Positions 56,656 to 64,000 of a stretch of 64,000 bases of DNA are shown here, in pieces. Location of the stretch: NCBI GenBank assembly GCA_963782255.1, contig CAWAIS010000002.1, positions 62,001 to 126,000 on the forward strand. The letters are read 5' to 3'. The notes beneath the pieces are model-generated. The model was not told the origin of the DNA and did no database searches. It saw nothing but the letters and a program-made list of their open reading frames with translations. This DNA comes from Roseiarcus sp963782255 (GTDB taxonomy: Bacteria > Pseudomonadota > Alphaproteobacteria > Rhizobiales > Beijerinckiaceae). A program made the position numbers and the translations under genes. Within the stretch, counting starts at the first letter, position 1. The number at the start of each line of letters is the position of its first letter.

Positions 56656-56885
56656 CGGGCTCGGGTCGGCGGCCCGCCTGTGGCGGTGGAAACGGGTTGC
56701 GCTATCGTGAGCCGGAGGGGAGCGGCCGGAAAGTTTTTGGTGGACCAGACCCCGTAAAAAAACGTGGCCCATGGGCTGTTGCGGACTTGCGAGTGGTGAC
56801 GCCTTCGGGCGATCCCGATTAGGAAATTGATGTTTCTCCGTGGCCCAGCCCCTCTTTGGCTTCCTCAGGCAGGAGGGTTCACGGC
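56656..56885 (+). ncRNA. Candidate bridge RNA leader, copy 3
   Basis: 230 nt identical to the copy 2 leader, with gatgtttct and gtaaaaaaacg conserved. Same caveats as for copy 1. Confidence 0.4.
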
Positions 56886-58241
56886 ATGTCTCAAACGAAG
56901 CGGTCTCGCAAGTCGCGGGGTCTGTCCCCAGTTCATCCGGCGGCGGGCGCGATCGATATCGGCGCCGCCATGCATGTCGCGGCTGTCGGCCCGGATCGCG
57001 ACACGGAACCGGTCCGAACGTTCCAGACCTGGCTGTCCGACTGGTTCGCCCAGTGCGGCATCAGGACGGTCGTGATGGAATCGACCGGAGTTTACTGGAT
57101 CCCGGTCTTCGAAATCCTGGAACAGCGCGGGTTCGAGGTGATGGTGGTCAACGCGCGGGACGCCAAGCATGTGCCTGGGCGGAAGACCGACGTCAGCGAC
57201 GCGCAATGGCTGCAACGCCTGCACGAATACGGACTGCTGCGCGCCAGCTTCCGGCCTGAGGCCGAAATTGCCGGGCTGCGCACCTACCTCCGGCAGAGGG
57301 AGCGGCTGCTCGATTACGCGGCGGCGCATATTCAGCACATGCAGAAGGCGCTGATGCAGATGAACCTTCAGCTGCACCATGTCGTGTCCGATATCACCGG
57401 CGTAACTGGCATGACCATCATCAGGGCGATCGTGGCCGGTGAGCGCGATCCGAATGTTCTGGCCTCCCATCGTGACCGGCGGTGTCATGCGTCGGTGGAG
57501 ACGGTTTGTCAGGCGCTGGTTGGCAACTACCGGGAGGAGCACATCTTCGCCCTGACCCAGGCGCTGGAACTGTATGAAGTTTATCAGGCCAAGGTGACGG
57601 CCTGCGACAAGCAGATCGAAGCGATCCTGAAGCGGCTGAAGAAGAACGCCCCACCACCCGCAAGCAAGCTTCTGCCCGTCAGGCAAAGGACACACCAGCC
57701 CAATGCGCCGACCTTCGACGCTCGCGGCGCGCTCCATGCGATCCTCGGGGTGGACCTGACCCAGATCAACGGCCTGGGGCCGTATCTGGCGCTGAAGCTG
57801 GTCGGAGAGTGCGGGACCAACCTGGCGGCCTGGCCGACAGCGAAGCACTTCACGTCATGGCTGGCGCTCGCGCCGCATAACAAGATTTCCGGAGGCAAGG
57901 TGCTGTCGTCGAAAACGCGACGCACCAGCAATCGGGCCGCGTCGTTGTTGCGCCTTGCCGCCGGCACGGTGGGGCGAACCGACACTGCGCTGGGCGCGTT
58001 CTACCGCCGGCTATCGGCGCGGGTGGGCAAAGCAAAGGCGATCACCGCCACCGCGCGCAAGATCGCGGTTCTGTTCTACAACACGCTTCGGCACGGCATG
58101 GCCTACGCCGATCCCGGCGCCACATACTACGAAGATCGCTACAGACAGCGTGTCTTGAACAATCTTCAACGTCGCGCGAAGTCGCTGGGATTTGTCCTGT
58201 GTGAGGCGGGGCTCGATACCGCCCGGGCGGATGTTTCTTAG
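56886..58241 (+). CDS. IS110-family DEDD transposase, copy 3 (6-residue deletion)
   Basis: 451 residues. Same domains as copies 1 and 2 but six residues (between FQT and LSDWFAQ) are missing in the DEDD domain, ahead of the catalytic Glu block; other changes include QVLN for QVLK near the end. All acidic motifs remain, but the deletion may affect folding. Confidence 0.92.
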   Translation: MSQTKRSRKSRGLSPVHPAAGAIDIGAAMHVAAVGPDRDTEPVRTFQTWLSDWFAQCGIRTVVMESTGVYWIPVFEILEQRGFEVMVVNARDAKHVPGRKTDVSDAQWLQRLHEYGLLRASFRPEAEIAGLRTYLRQRERLLDYAAAHIQHMQKALMQMNLQLHHVVSDITGVTGMTIIRAIVAGERDPNVLASHRDRRCHASVETVCQALVGNYREEHIFALTQALELYEVYQAKVTACDKQIEAILKRLKKNAPPPASKLLPVRQRTHQPNAPTFDARGALHAILGVDLTQINGLGPYLALKLVGECGTNLAAWPTAKHFTSWLALAPHNKISGGKVLSSKTRRTSNRAASLLRLAAGTVGRTDTALGAFYRRLSARVGKAKAITATARKIAVLFYNTLRHGMAYADPGATYYEDRYRQRVLNNLQRRAKSLGFVLCEAGLDTARADVS

Positions 58242-58244
58242 GAA

Positions 58245-58818
58245 GCTTCGCCGCCGAGGTTTTGCAGCGGCTTCCCGACGAGGACAAGGGCAAGCCGCTT
58301 GAAATCTGGTTCCAGGATGAAGCGCGCATCGGCCAGCAAGGCACGTTGACCCCGGGTCTGGGCGAAGCGCGGAACGCGCCCCAGAGCCCCGCGCGACCAA
58401 CGCTATGAATGGGCCTATCTCTTCGGCGCCGTCTGCCCGCAACGGCGCGCCGCGGCCGCCCTCGTCATGCCGACCGCCAACGCCGAGGTCATGTCGCTGC
58501 ACCTGGCCGAGATCGCCCGCAACGTCGCGCCGGGAGCGCATGCGGCGCTCGTGCTCGACGGCGCCGGCTATCACATCGCCGATGACCTCAAGGTTCCTCC
58601 CAACATCACCCTCGTCCCCCTGCCGCGCTATGCGCCAGAACTCAACCCGATGGAGAACGTCTGGGAATATCTGCGGGGCAACAAGCTCGCCATCACCGTC
58701 TTCGACAAGCTACGACGACATTCTCGACACCACTTCCAACGCTTGGATGTTCTTCGAAAACGACAAGGAACGCATCGCCACGATCACAAGCCGATCCTGG
58801 GCGACGGTCAATGTCTGA
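58245..58818 (+). pseudogene. IS630 transposase, C-terminal half (orfB), frameshifted
   Basis: FAAEVLQRLPDEDKGKPLEIWFQDEARIGQQGTLT holds the first catalytic Asp/Glu motif (QDEAR). One C is inserted near 58350, after which DQRYEWAYLFGAVCPQ..LVLDGAGYH and PELNPMENVWEYLRG are in another frame, and one A near 58709 shifts again before SYDDILDTTSNAWMFF..ATVNV. Two indels plus the IS110 array make it non-functional. Confidence 0.9.
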
Positions 58819-58829
58819 GTCCGTTGGTA

Positions 58830-59149
58830 TTAGACCCGCTGGCGACCAGCTTCACCCGCGCTCGATCGATCAACGCCAGCAGGGCTTCCACGTCGCCGCA
58901 GGCCATCGTATGCAACCCGATCTTGTCAGCCAGCGGCGTGTGGATGCCAACCACCCACTTTGATCGGCTCATTTCAACTGAGACGAAGATGTCGCTGCCG
59001 GTCGGCTGATCTTGCGTCGATATTGTTCCTTCATTCTCCTGGAGCATCGGCCGTTCTCCTGTCACGGTGCCAAAGCCGAACCGTATCAGGCGGCGCGACT
59101 CGCCCCATAGGATCTCTACGCACAACAGACGGCAGGTCCCGAGGCTCAT
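58830..59149 (-). pseudogene. IS110-family transposase, N-terminal fragment (different element)
   Basis: MLQENEGTISTQDQPTGSDIFVSVEMSRSKWVVGIHTPLADKI..GDVEALLALIDRARVKLVAS from about 59047 is the start of another IS110 subgroup, with a Glu in the first catalytic position region (VSVEMS). The IS630 right end truncates it; no continuation appears on the left side of IS630. Confidence 0.8.
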
Positions 59150-59246
59150 GGTCTTGTCCTAAGCGAAATTTACGTTGAATGCGAAGAAGCCGCCGCGAGC
59201 GCATCTATTCTGCGGCGCCGGCGTTCCTGGAAAGGCGACACAAAAC

Positions 59247-60251
59247 ATGCGCGCAATCGGATATCGCAAACCGAGCCCCGCACTGGACTCGCTCGAGGCG
59301 TTCGACATTCCCCGGCCTTCGCCCGAGGGCCGCGATCTCCTTGTCGAGGTGCGCGCGGTTTCGGTCAATCCCGTCGACTACAAGGTGGCGAGCGGCACGG
59401 CGCCCGAGCCCGGCGGGATCAAGGCGGTCGGCTACGACGCGGCCGGCGTCGTCGCCGAGGCGGGGCCCGAGGTGCGGCTTTTCAAACCTGGCGACGAAGT
59501 CTTCTACGCCGGCAGCGTCGGCCGGCAGGGCGCCGATATGGAATATCATCTCGTCGACGAGCGGATCGTGGGCAAGAAGCCGCGCTCGCTCGATTTCCCC
59601 GCCGCGGCGGCGCTGCCCTTGACCGCGATTACCGCCTGGGAAGCGATGTTCGACCGGCTCAACGTCGCGAGAGCGGTCCCCGGCGCGGCGAAGACCATCT
59701 TGATCTTGGGCGGCGCCGGCGGGGTCGGCTCGATCGCCATCCAGCTGGCGCGGCAACTGACCGATCTTGCCGTCGTGGCGACGGCGTCGAGGCCAGAGAC
59801 GACGCAATGGGCGAAGGATATGGGCGCTCACCACATCGTCGACCACAGCAAGCCTCTCGCGCCGCAGGTCGCGGCGCTCGGCGCCGGCGCCCCGGCTTTC
59901 GTCTTCGCGACGGCTCCGGCAGGCGGCCTCTTTGCCGACTTCGCCGAATTGATCGCGCCGCAGGGACGCGTCGCGCTGATCAACGGCAAATCCGCCGACG
60001 TTTCGCCCTTCATGCGCAAGAGCGTGGCCGTCTGCTATGAGCTGATGTTCACGCGGCCCTTGTTTCAGACGACCGACATCGAGGCGCAGCACAAGCTCCT
60101 GAACGAGGTCGCCGACCTCGTCAATTCCGGCCTCGTCCGCTCGACGATGCGGGAGAACTACGGCCGCATCGACGCGGCCAACCTCATGCGGGCTTTTGCC
60201 TTCCTCAAGACGGGCCGAGCCCTCGGCAAGATCGTGCTGGCGGGGTTTTGA
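59247..60251 (+). CDS. Zinc-type alcohol dehydrogenase-like (MDR) oxidoreductase
   Basis: 334 residues from MRAIGYRKPSP, the usual start of this ZADH/quinone-reductase-like group; the frame is open 72 nt further upstream. GroES domain (VRAVSVNPVDYKVASG), VGYDAAGVVAEAG, LPLTAITAWEAMFDRL, NADPH fold ILILGGAGGVGSIAIQLARQL. No zinc-ligand cysteines are seen, so it is probably a zinc-free NADPH-dependent enone/quinone reductase. Intact. Confidence 0.92.
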   Translation: MRAIGYRKPSPALDSLEAFDIPRPSPEGRDLLVEVRAVSVNPVDYKVASGTAPEPGGIKAVGYDAAGVVAEAGPEVRLFKPGDEVFYAGSVGRQGADMEYHLVDERIVGKKPRSLDFPAAAALPLTAITAWEAMFDRLNVARAVPGAAKTILILGGAGGVGSIAIQLARQLTDLAVVATASRPETTQWAKDMGAHHIVDHSKPLAPQVAALGAGAPAFVFATAPAGGLFADFAELIAPQGRVALINGKSADVSPFMRKSVAVCYELMFTRPLFQTTDIEAQHKLLNEVADLVNSGLVRSTMRENYGRIDAANLMRAFAFLKTGRALGKIVLAGF

Positions 60252-60711
60252 ATAATGAGCGCTTCGGCGCCTCGCCAAACTCAGCAAATCAGCGAACGGC
60301 GCAGTCCGGCTTCTGTGACGGTATGTCGCCTTTTCAATCCGGCCCGGTGCCGCTAGACCGTTTTCCTCCGGCCACGGAGGTAGATCTGGTGACGTCACTG
60401 AGAATTCTCGTGGGCGCTCTGGCGGCTACGGTGAGGCAGGGCGCCGTTCCGAAGCCAAGCGCCCAGGAAAACGTGGACGCCATTTCCTGCCAATATAGTC
60501 GATCAGGCTGCACAGCTCGAACCGACCTCACTGAGGCGTGTCGGACGGGCGCTGGCCGCGCGTGGGGTCGCAGCCGCGGCTCCTACGGACATAAAGGGTC
60601 CCGCGGCAATTTGCGCCTTCGCAAAGGGCCACCCGCTATATCACACGGACGAGTGAATTTCTTTTTTCAGCGGGCGAAGCCCGCCTGGTCGGAGTTTGGG
60701 GTCAAAATCGC
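60252..60711. other. Intergenic region
   Basis: 460 bp without a supported gene. A gcgggc-gaa-gcccgc hairpin at about 60669-60683 is preceded, not followed, by a T run, so it does not look like a terminator for the upstream gene. Confidence 0.45.
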
Positions 60712-61875
60712 ATGAACGATCTCAGGGTTTCGACACCGTCGGCGCCCGCCCCTGTCGATCCGCGATTCGCTCCTGAGAGCCCGGGCGTCTCATCGCCGGC
60801 GATCATTCCGTCCCCTTTCGCTCTTGCGATTGTGCCGCTTCTGCTCGCCGTCCAGTACGCGAACGGCGCGCTCGACCGCCTCTTTTACGATACCGAACAG
60901 TTCTGGCTCAAACTCTGTGTTCGCGGTCTGCCCGTTTCGGCGCAGATCGAGAGGCAGGAGGGCGCGGCCGGAAGGCGACTCGCGGCGTGTGATGCCCTGG
61001 TCCGGCTCGTCGTGAAAGAGCTTTACAGTCCGGAAGGCGCGATCCTTGTCGTTGACGCGCATCGTCCGCCGTTCGTCTCCCAATACGGCGACGTCAAGAG
61101 GTTTCTGGCTGAGGGACTGAAGTTCCCCCACGCCGCAGCCGCTGCCGCGCTCAGTGTCGCGCCGGAGGACGTCGAGGCGATCGCGGTCACCGGCGTCGGC
61201 AGTTCGGCGCTGGGCTCGGCGGCCTTCGCCTGGAACGTGTCGGAAGCGCTGCACAAGCCCGTCGCCGCGATCGTGCCGGGCTTCGGCCTCGCCGACCTCG
61301 TTTCGCAGGCCCTCGTCGGCTGGCTCGGCTTCGGCATGCTTGACTTCTTGCGCCGGACGACCGAGACGACGCTTGCGGCCGTGACTCCCGAACTCGCGAA
61401 TATTGGCCGCCATCTCTCCTTGACCGCGCTCCCTGAGCCGTTCCCCAGCGGCACTCCGGAGAGCGACATTCTGTACGCCATCCTGAAGGCGGCGCCGCAG
61501 ATCAAGCGGCTGTGCGGCCACAGCAAGGGCGCGTTTTGTCTGCGGAACGCCATCCGCAACCTGCCGCCCGAGCGCTACGCCGATCTGCATGTGAACACCT
61601 TCGGCTGCGTCGTCGCAGAGGAGAGGTTGGCCAACTACAATCAGGTCCTTGGAACCATCGACGGCCTCGGCCAGCTCAACTCGTGGGGCGCCCTGCCGGA
61701 GCTATGGATCAACGCCTGGCACAGCACCAACACCTTGCTGCTCATGACGATGCACGTCGGGGAGCTTCTGAGCCACAACTCGCGCGACGAAGACGATGTC
61801 CAGCTGCGCCTGCGCGACGACCCTCCAGGTTTGGCGGGGGTCAGTCCCGTCGAGCGCCAGCGTCAGAACCTGTAA
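60712..61875 (+). CDS. Putative alpha/beta-hydrolase with GHSKG motif
   Basis: 387 residues. IKRLCGHSKGAFCLRNAI contains a GxSxG nucleophile elbow in a helix-strand context typical of lipase-like hydrolases; a hydrophobic N-terminal segment (FALAIVPLLLAVQYANGAL) and a central region (GVGSSALGSAAFAWNVSEAL..IVPGFGLADLVSQALVG) precede it. A late His (LLMTMHVGELLSHN) could complete the triad. Resembles an uncharacterised family; substrate unknown. Confidence 0.6.
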   Translation: MNDLRVSTPSAPAPVDPRFAPESPGVSSPAIIPSPFALAIVPLLLAVQYANGALDRLFYDTEQFWLKLCVRGLPVSAQIERQEGAAGRRLAACDALVRLVVKELYSPEGAILVVDAHRPPFVSQYGDVKRFLAEGLKFPHAAAAAALSVAPEDVEAIAVTGVGSSALGSAAFAWNVSEALHKPVAAIVPGFGLADLVSQALVGWLGFGMLDFLRRTTETTLAAVTPELANIGRHLSLTALPEPFPSGTPESDILYAILKAAPQIKRLCGHSKGAFCLRNAIRNLPPERYADLHVNTFGCVVAEERLANYNQVLGTIDGLGQLNSWGALPELWINAWHSTNTLLLMTMHVGELLSHNSRDEDDVQLRLRDDPPGLAGVSPVERQRQNL

Positions 61876-62031
61876 CGTTCCGCGGCGAGGGCTGGCCGGG
61901 CTCGGTTATCTGCCGGCTGCCTCGCTGCTTATCGGCAGCTCGTTCCTCCGCTGGAGTTTCGCGCTCTTTCCCTTGTGGGGGCGGTGTCAGAGCAAATTCT
62001 TAGGCCGTCCCAGCTGTGTTAGCCTCAGCGC
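61876..62031. other. Spacer with probable IS6 left end
   Basis: 156 bp; gggggcggtgtcagagcaaa at 61978-61997 could be the terminal repeat of the IS6 fragment that follows. Confidence 0.35.
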
Positions 62032-62223
62032 ATGAGCAATCCGTTCCGATATTTCAACAGCTCCCCAGAGGTCATCCGTCTGGTCGTGATGATGTACGTT
62101 CGATATCCGCTGTCGCTGCGCAACGTCGAGGACCTCCTGGCCGAGCGCGGGATCGACATCAGCCACGAGACCATCAGCCGCCTCGGTCAATCGGGGGACA
62201 ACCTCTTGAGGCTCCACAGCTAG
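62032..62223 (+). pseudogene. IS6-family transposase, N-terminal fragment
   Basis: MSNPFRYFNSSPEVIRLVVMMYVRYPLSLRNVEDLLAERGIDISHETI is the IS6 N-terminal helix-turn-helix. After HETISR it diverges and ends at TAG. The DDE core is missing. Confidence 0.9.
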
Positions 62224-63277
62224 AGAGCGCACCGCTGAGGATCGGGCTGCTAAACCCAGGCAATGTTCCGGATCCGTCGTACATCTACTTGTCTATGTGA
62301 AGCAGCCCGAGCAGCGAAAACGCCACCAGCAGCCACCAAGCGACTATTATCACGTGTTGATACTTCCGCGATTCCTCTGTCTCGCCACCCAAGGCAATTT
62401 AAAATTTACAGTAGGGCATAACGGTGACGATACGTCGTGTTCCAGAACGAAGAAAGGACGAATTTTCGTGGCGGGGGCAGAGGCGCATTCTGGTACGTGT
62501 CCGTTCGGTCCTCCACGAATCACTGACGTTTGGCGACATCTGCGTTCATGGTCCAATCCGGATGGACCTCCTGAAGGCTTACCGCTAGACGGCGGGCTCG
62601 GGGCTTCTGCGTCTTCGACTGCGATCTTTAGTCGACGCCCTCGCCGGCTCAATTGCCAAACTCCAAAGGATGCTGACCACGCGGGATCAGCGCGCGGTGG
62701 ATCCAAAAACCGTCGTAGCCAGCCACAGATCTCAGCCGCTCTGCCAACTGGGGATCGAGCCTGATCAAGCAACGTGAGCAGCTTCTCTCTATGTCGTTTC
62801 TCTATGTCGTTCGGCAGCCCCATCGCCAATTCGGCTCGAATAACAGCCTATTCCCCTGATAGCCGAATTGGGTCTGGAGGCTAGCGTTTCCATGGCCCCA
62901 TGCGAGTCCAGCACGTTGAGGGGGGCGCACCTTTGGCACGTTGAGGGGAGGCACCTTCGGCCCAAATCAAGGTCGTCCCCGAGTGTAGCCTTGCAGGCCG
63001 GCGAGGCGACCCAAAGCCGCGTCAATGCGAAATTGTCCTTGCACGTCTGCGGGAAGTCCGCCTGAGCGAGCGACTGCTCGAGAACGGCGAACTTTACAAA
63101 ACGCCACTCGTCGGTTCCTCAGTTTTCGTCATTGCTCGGCGTATGCGGTTGACACGCTGAGGTGGTTGCTCTTACTTTTAGACACGCTATGGTTGTCGAA
63201 GGTCTCAACTTTAGCCGTCAGACCGAACGGAGCGATCCTGGCTACTTATCCTTCCGCAAGAATTAAAGGCGGGGCAA
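62224..63277. other. About 1 kb without a supported gene
   Basis: Open frames here lack any motif I recognise. It contains the short tandem repeat at 62911-62958 and AT-richer stretches near 62390-62430 and 63170-63200. Likely debris between IS fragments. Confidence 0.45.
62911..62958. repeat. Two-copy tandem repeat, 23-25 bp
   Basis: gcacgttgagggg followed by a gcacctt core occurs at 62911-62935 and again at 62936-62958. Two copies only. Confidence 0.6.
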
Positions 63278-63613
63278 TTGCCACTTGGGGTTTTTTCGAT
63301 CACGACCGAAAAGGACACGCGCGCTCCTGACACTAAGGAGTCGGAGGTCGAGGCACGTATGCGGCTCGCAAACGCGCGCGCTCATCAATTGCTCGACTAT
63401 TGCGCCAGTGCTCTCGGGGAAAACATTCGTGGAACGGAAGAACTTTCGCGACGCATATCTTCTCTGCGAAAGGACATCGAATTGGGTGCTACCGATCGCC
63501 CACCACAACCCGCCGTGGACACGCCGGTTCATGGGCCGCAACGAGGTACTGAACCCGGCCGAAAAGTGTTGAGCCTGGGGCGATCGCAACTAGGTGCGGA
63601 TCTGGAAGGATGA
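63278..63613 (+). CDS. Possible small hypothetical protein
   Basis: 111 codons; the part from an ATG near 63359 (MRLANARAHQLLDYCASALGENIRGTEELSRRISSLRKDIEL) has a helical, protein-like composition, but no ribosome site or family is evident. Confidence 0.25.
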   Translation: MPLGVFSITTEKDTRAPDTKESEVEARMRLANARAHQLLDYCASALGENIRGTEELSRRISSLRKDIELGATDRPPQPAVDTPVHGPQRGTEPGRKVLSLGRSQLGADLEG

Positions 63614-63619
63614 CCCCCA

Positions 63620-64000
63620 CGGCCAATCGACGAGGTCGTGATCGAAGGCGACACCGCTGGACAGCAAGGTCGGGCCAGAGCGCCGTCAGCGCCTTTTCCA
63701 GACCCAGCGTGCCATCGATGACGAGCAATTCCGGCGTCGACAATCCGCGCTTGGCGAGACCGTCAAGCAGCGCGAGCTAGGCCGCATCGCTTTCCCAGCC
63801 CATGCCCTTTGATCGCAAGGTGGGCTTATTGGCCGTCCGCGTCAACGCCGAAGCGACCGCCACCCGAGATCGAGACCTTCGTGTCGAGCGGACGGGCACG
63901 ATCGTGCGTCGAGCATCAGCAGGACCATCGGTTCCTCTCGAGCGAGCGCCCGTTGCAGGCCTCCCAATCGCCCTTCACCTTCCGCCAACTCCGGTTGACC
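63620..64000 (-). pseudogene. IS256-family (mutator-type) transposase fragment with stop codons
   Basis: VKGDWEACNGRSL at the window edge, then degraded sequence, LAIKGMGWESDAA, an in-frame TAG (Trp codon expected) and LALLDGLAKRGLSTPELLVIDGTLGLEKALTALWPDLAVQRC, the second-Asp region (VIDG) of IS256 transposases. Several stops and loss of sequence after QRC show a decayed copy. Confidence 0.8.

Larger units (their letters stand above)
56656..58244 (+). mobile_element. IS110-family element, tandem copy 3 (about 1590 bp)
   Basis: Third unit of the array, ending ttaggaa where IS630 orfB (gcttcgccg) resumes. Carries an 18-bp in-frame deletion near 57029 between two copies of gaccttcacc. Confidence 0.85.
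51913..58827 (+). mobile_element. IS630-family element hosting three tandem IS110 copies and one IS5
   Basis: Terminal ccaacgg/ccgttgg with flanking TA on both sides (51911-51912 and 58828-58829); the 10-mer ataccaacgg and its complement mark both ends. Without the insertions (52498-58244) the element is 1168 bp, the normal IS630 size. The transposase is split between orfA (52003 on) and orfB (58245 on), interrupted at the A6 frameshift site. It had itself inserted beside an IS110-family fragment (58830-59149). Confidence 0.88.

Noticed and set aside
52765..57848. Long minus-strand frames across each IS110 copy (314-333 codons)
   Set aside because: Exact shadows of the three transposase genes.
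60660..60690. gcgggc-gaa-gcccgc hairpin as terminator
   Set aside because: The T run precedes the stem on the plus strand and no U tract follows on either strand.

Overview
The window is GC-rich DNA (roughly 62-65 % by eye) that looks like an alphaproteobacterium of the Hyphomicrobiales, possibly a Beijerinckiaceae- or Methylocystaceae-type organism. This rests on gene families common in that order: a DUF5681/ParB-methylase/TerL prophage trio, DUF3489-DUF2924 pairs, a HoxFUYH hydrogenase, and pyruvate:ferredoxin oxidoreductase with a GltD-like partner. No rRNA or complete tRNA is visible, so genus and replicon remain open. The dominant theme is decay: insertion sequences, group II intron debris and 5'- or 3'-truncated genes fill most of the space between a few intact metabolic genes.

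Layout. 0-0.5 kb: C-terminus of a serine recombinase. 0.47-1.72 kb: an ISAs1-family IS with a 10-bp target duplication, sitting inside an older gene remnant. 1.8-5.3 kb: a decayed NAD-reducing hydrogenase operon; hoxU and hoxY are intact, hoxF is a frameshifted 3' remnant, and hoxH is frameshifted, split by an IS630 element and lacks its 3' half. 5.3-11.6 kb: an apparently intact minus-strand operon (GltD-like flavoprotein, NifJ, dihydroorotate-dehydrogenase-like protein) for pyruvate oxidation and low-potential electron transfer. 12-18.2 kb: secreted-protein and DUF2779 remnants, an AGGGAAT-rich repeat, a prophage-type packaging module (ParB-methyltransferase, DUF5681, frameshifted TerL) and a tRNA/tmRNA 3'-end-like sequence. 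18.4-26 kb: hemA, cydA, recombinase, cyclase and IS6 remnants with intact cydB, an MscS channel fused to a cyclic-nucleotide-binding domain, an AhpD-like protein and a GNAT acetyltransferase.

26.4-28.9 kb: complete IS21-family element with a 6-bp target duplication, interrupting a GreA-like remnant. 29.8-32.7 kb: discoidin/six-hairpin glycosidase gene. 32.8-37 kb: dense debris (three group II intron maturase fragments, cyclase TPR region, primase, exonuclease, IS6, SDR) with an intact UspA, a TIGR02391 domain and an integrase that lost its catalytic tyrosine. 36.9-45.5 kb: MaoC-like protein, sugar-lactone oxidase, DUF938 and quinone-reductase remnants, glycine-rich secreted protein, broken nucleotide cyclase, broken dapA-like gene, DUF3489-DUF2924 pair and IS110 fragments. 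45.7-48.2 kb: a second, inverted and truncated IS21 copy fused to a group II intron 3' half, which is itself inserted in an IS6 transposase. 48.3-50.3 kb: an AT-rich foreign gene encoding a secreted TIM-barrel glycosidase-like protein with a C-terminal bulb-lectin domain. 50.4-51.6 kb: RecD2 helicase pseudogene. 51.9-58.8 kb: an IS630 element carrying three tandem copies of one IS110-family element, one copy bounded by an IS5-family element. 59-62 kb: intact MDR-family oxidoreductase and a GHSKG-motif putative hydrolase. 62-64 kb: IS6 and IS256 fragments and little else.

The most notable points are the nested IS array at 51.9-58.8 kb, whose IS110 copies have a conserved ~230-nt leader that fits a bridge (seek) RNA; the foreign lectin-glycosidase gene; and the stepwise loss of the hydrogenase operon beside a retained PFOR operon.
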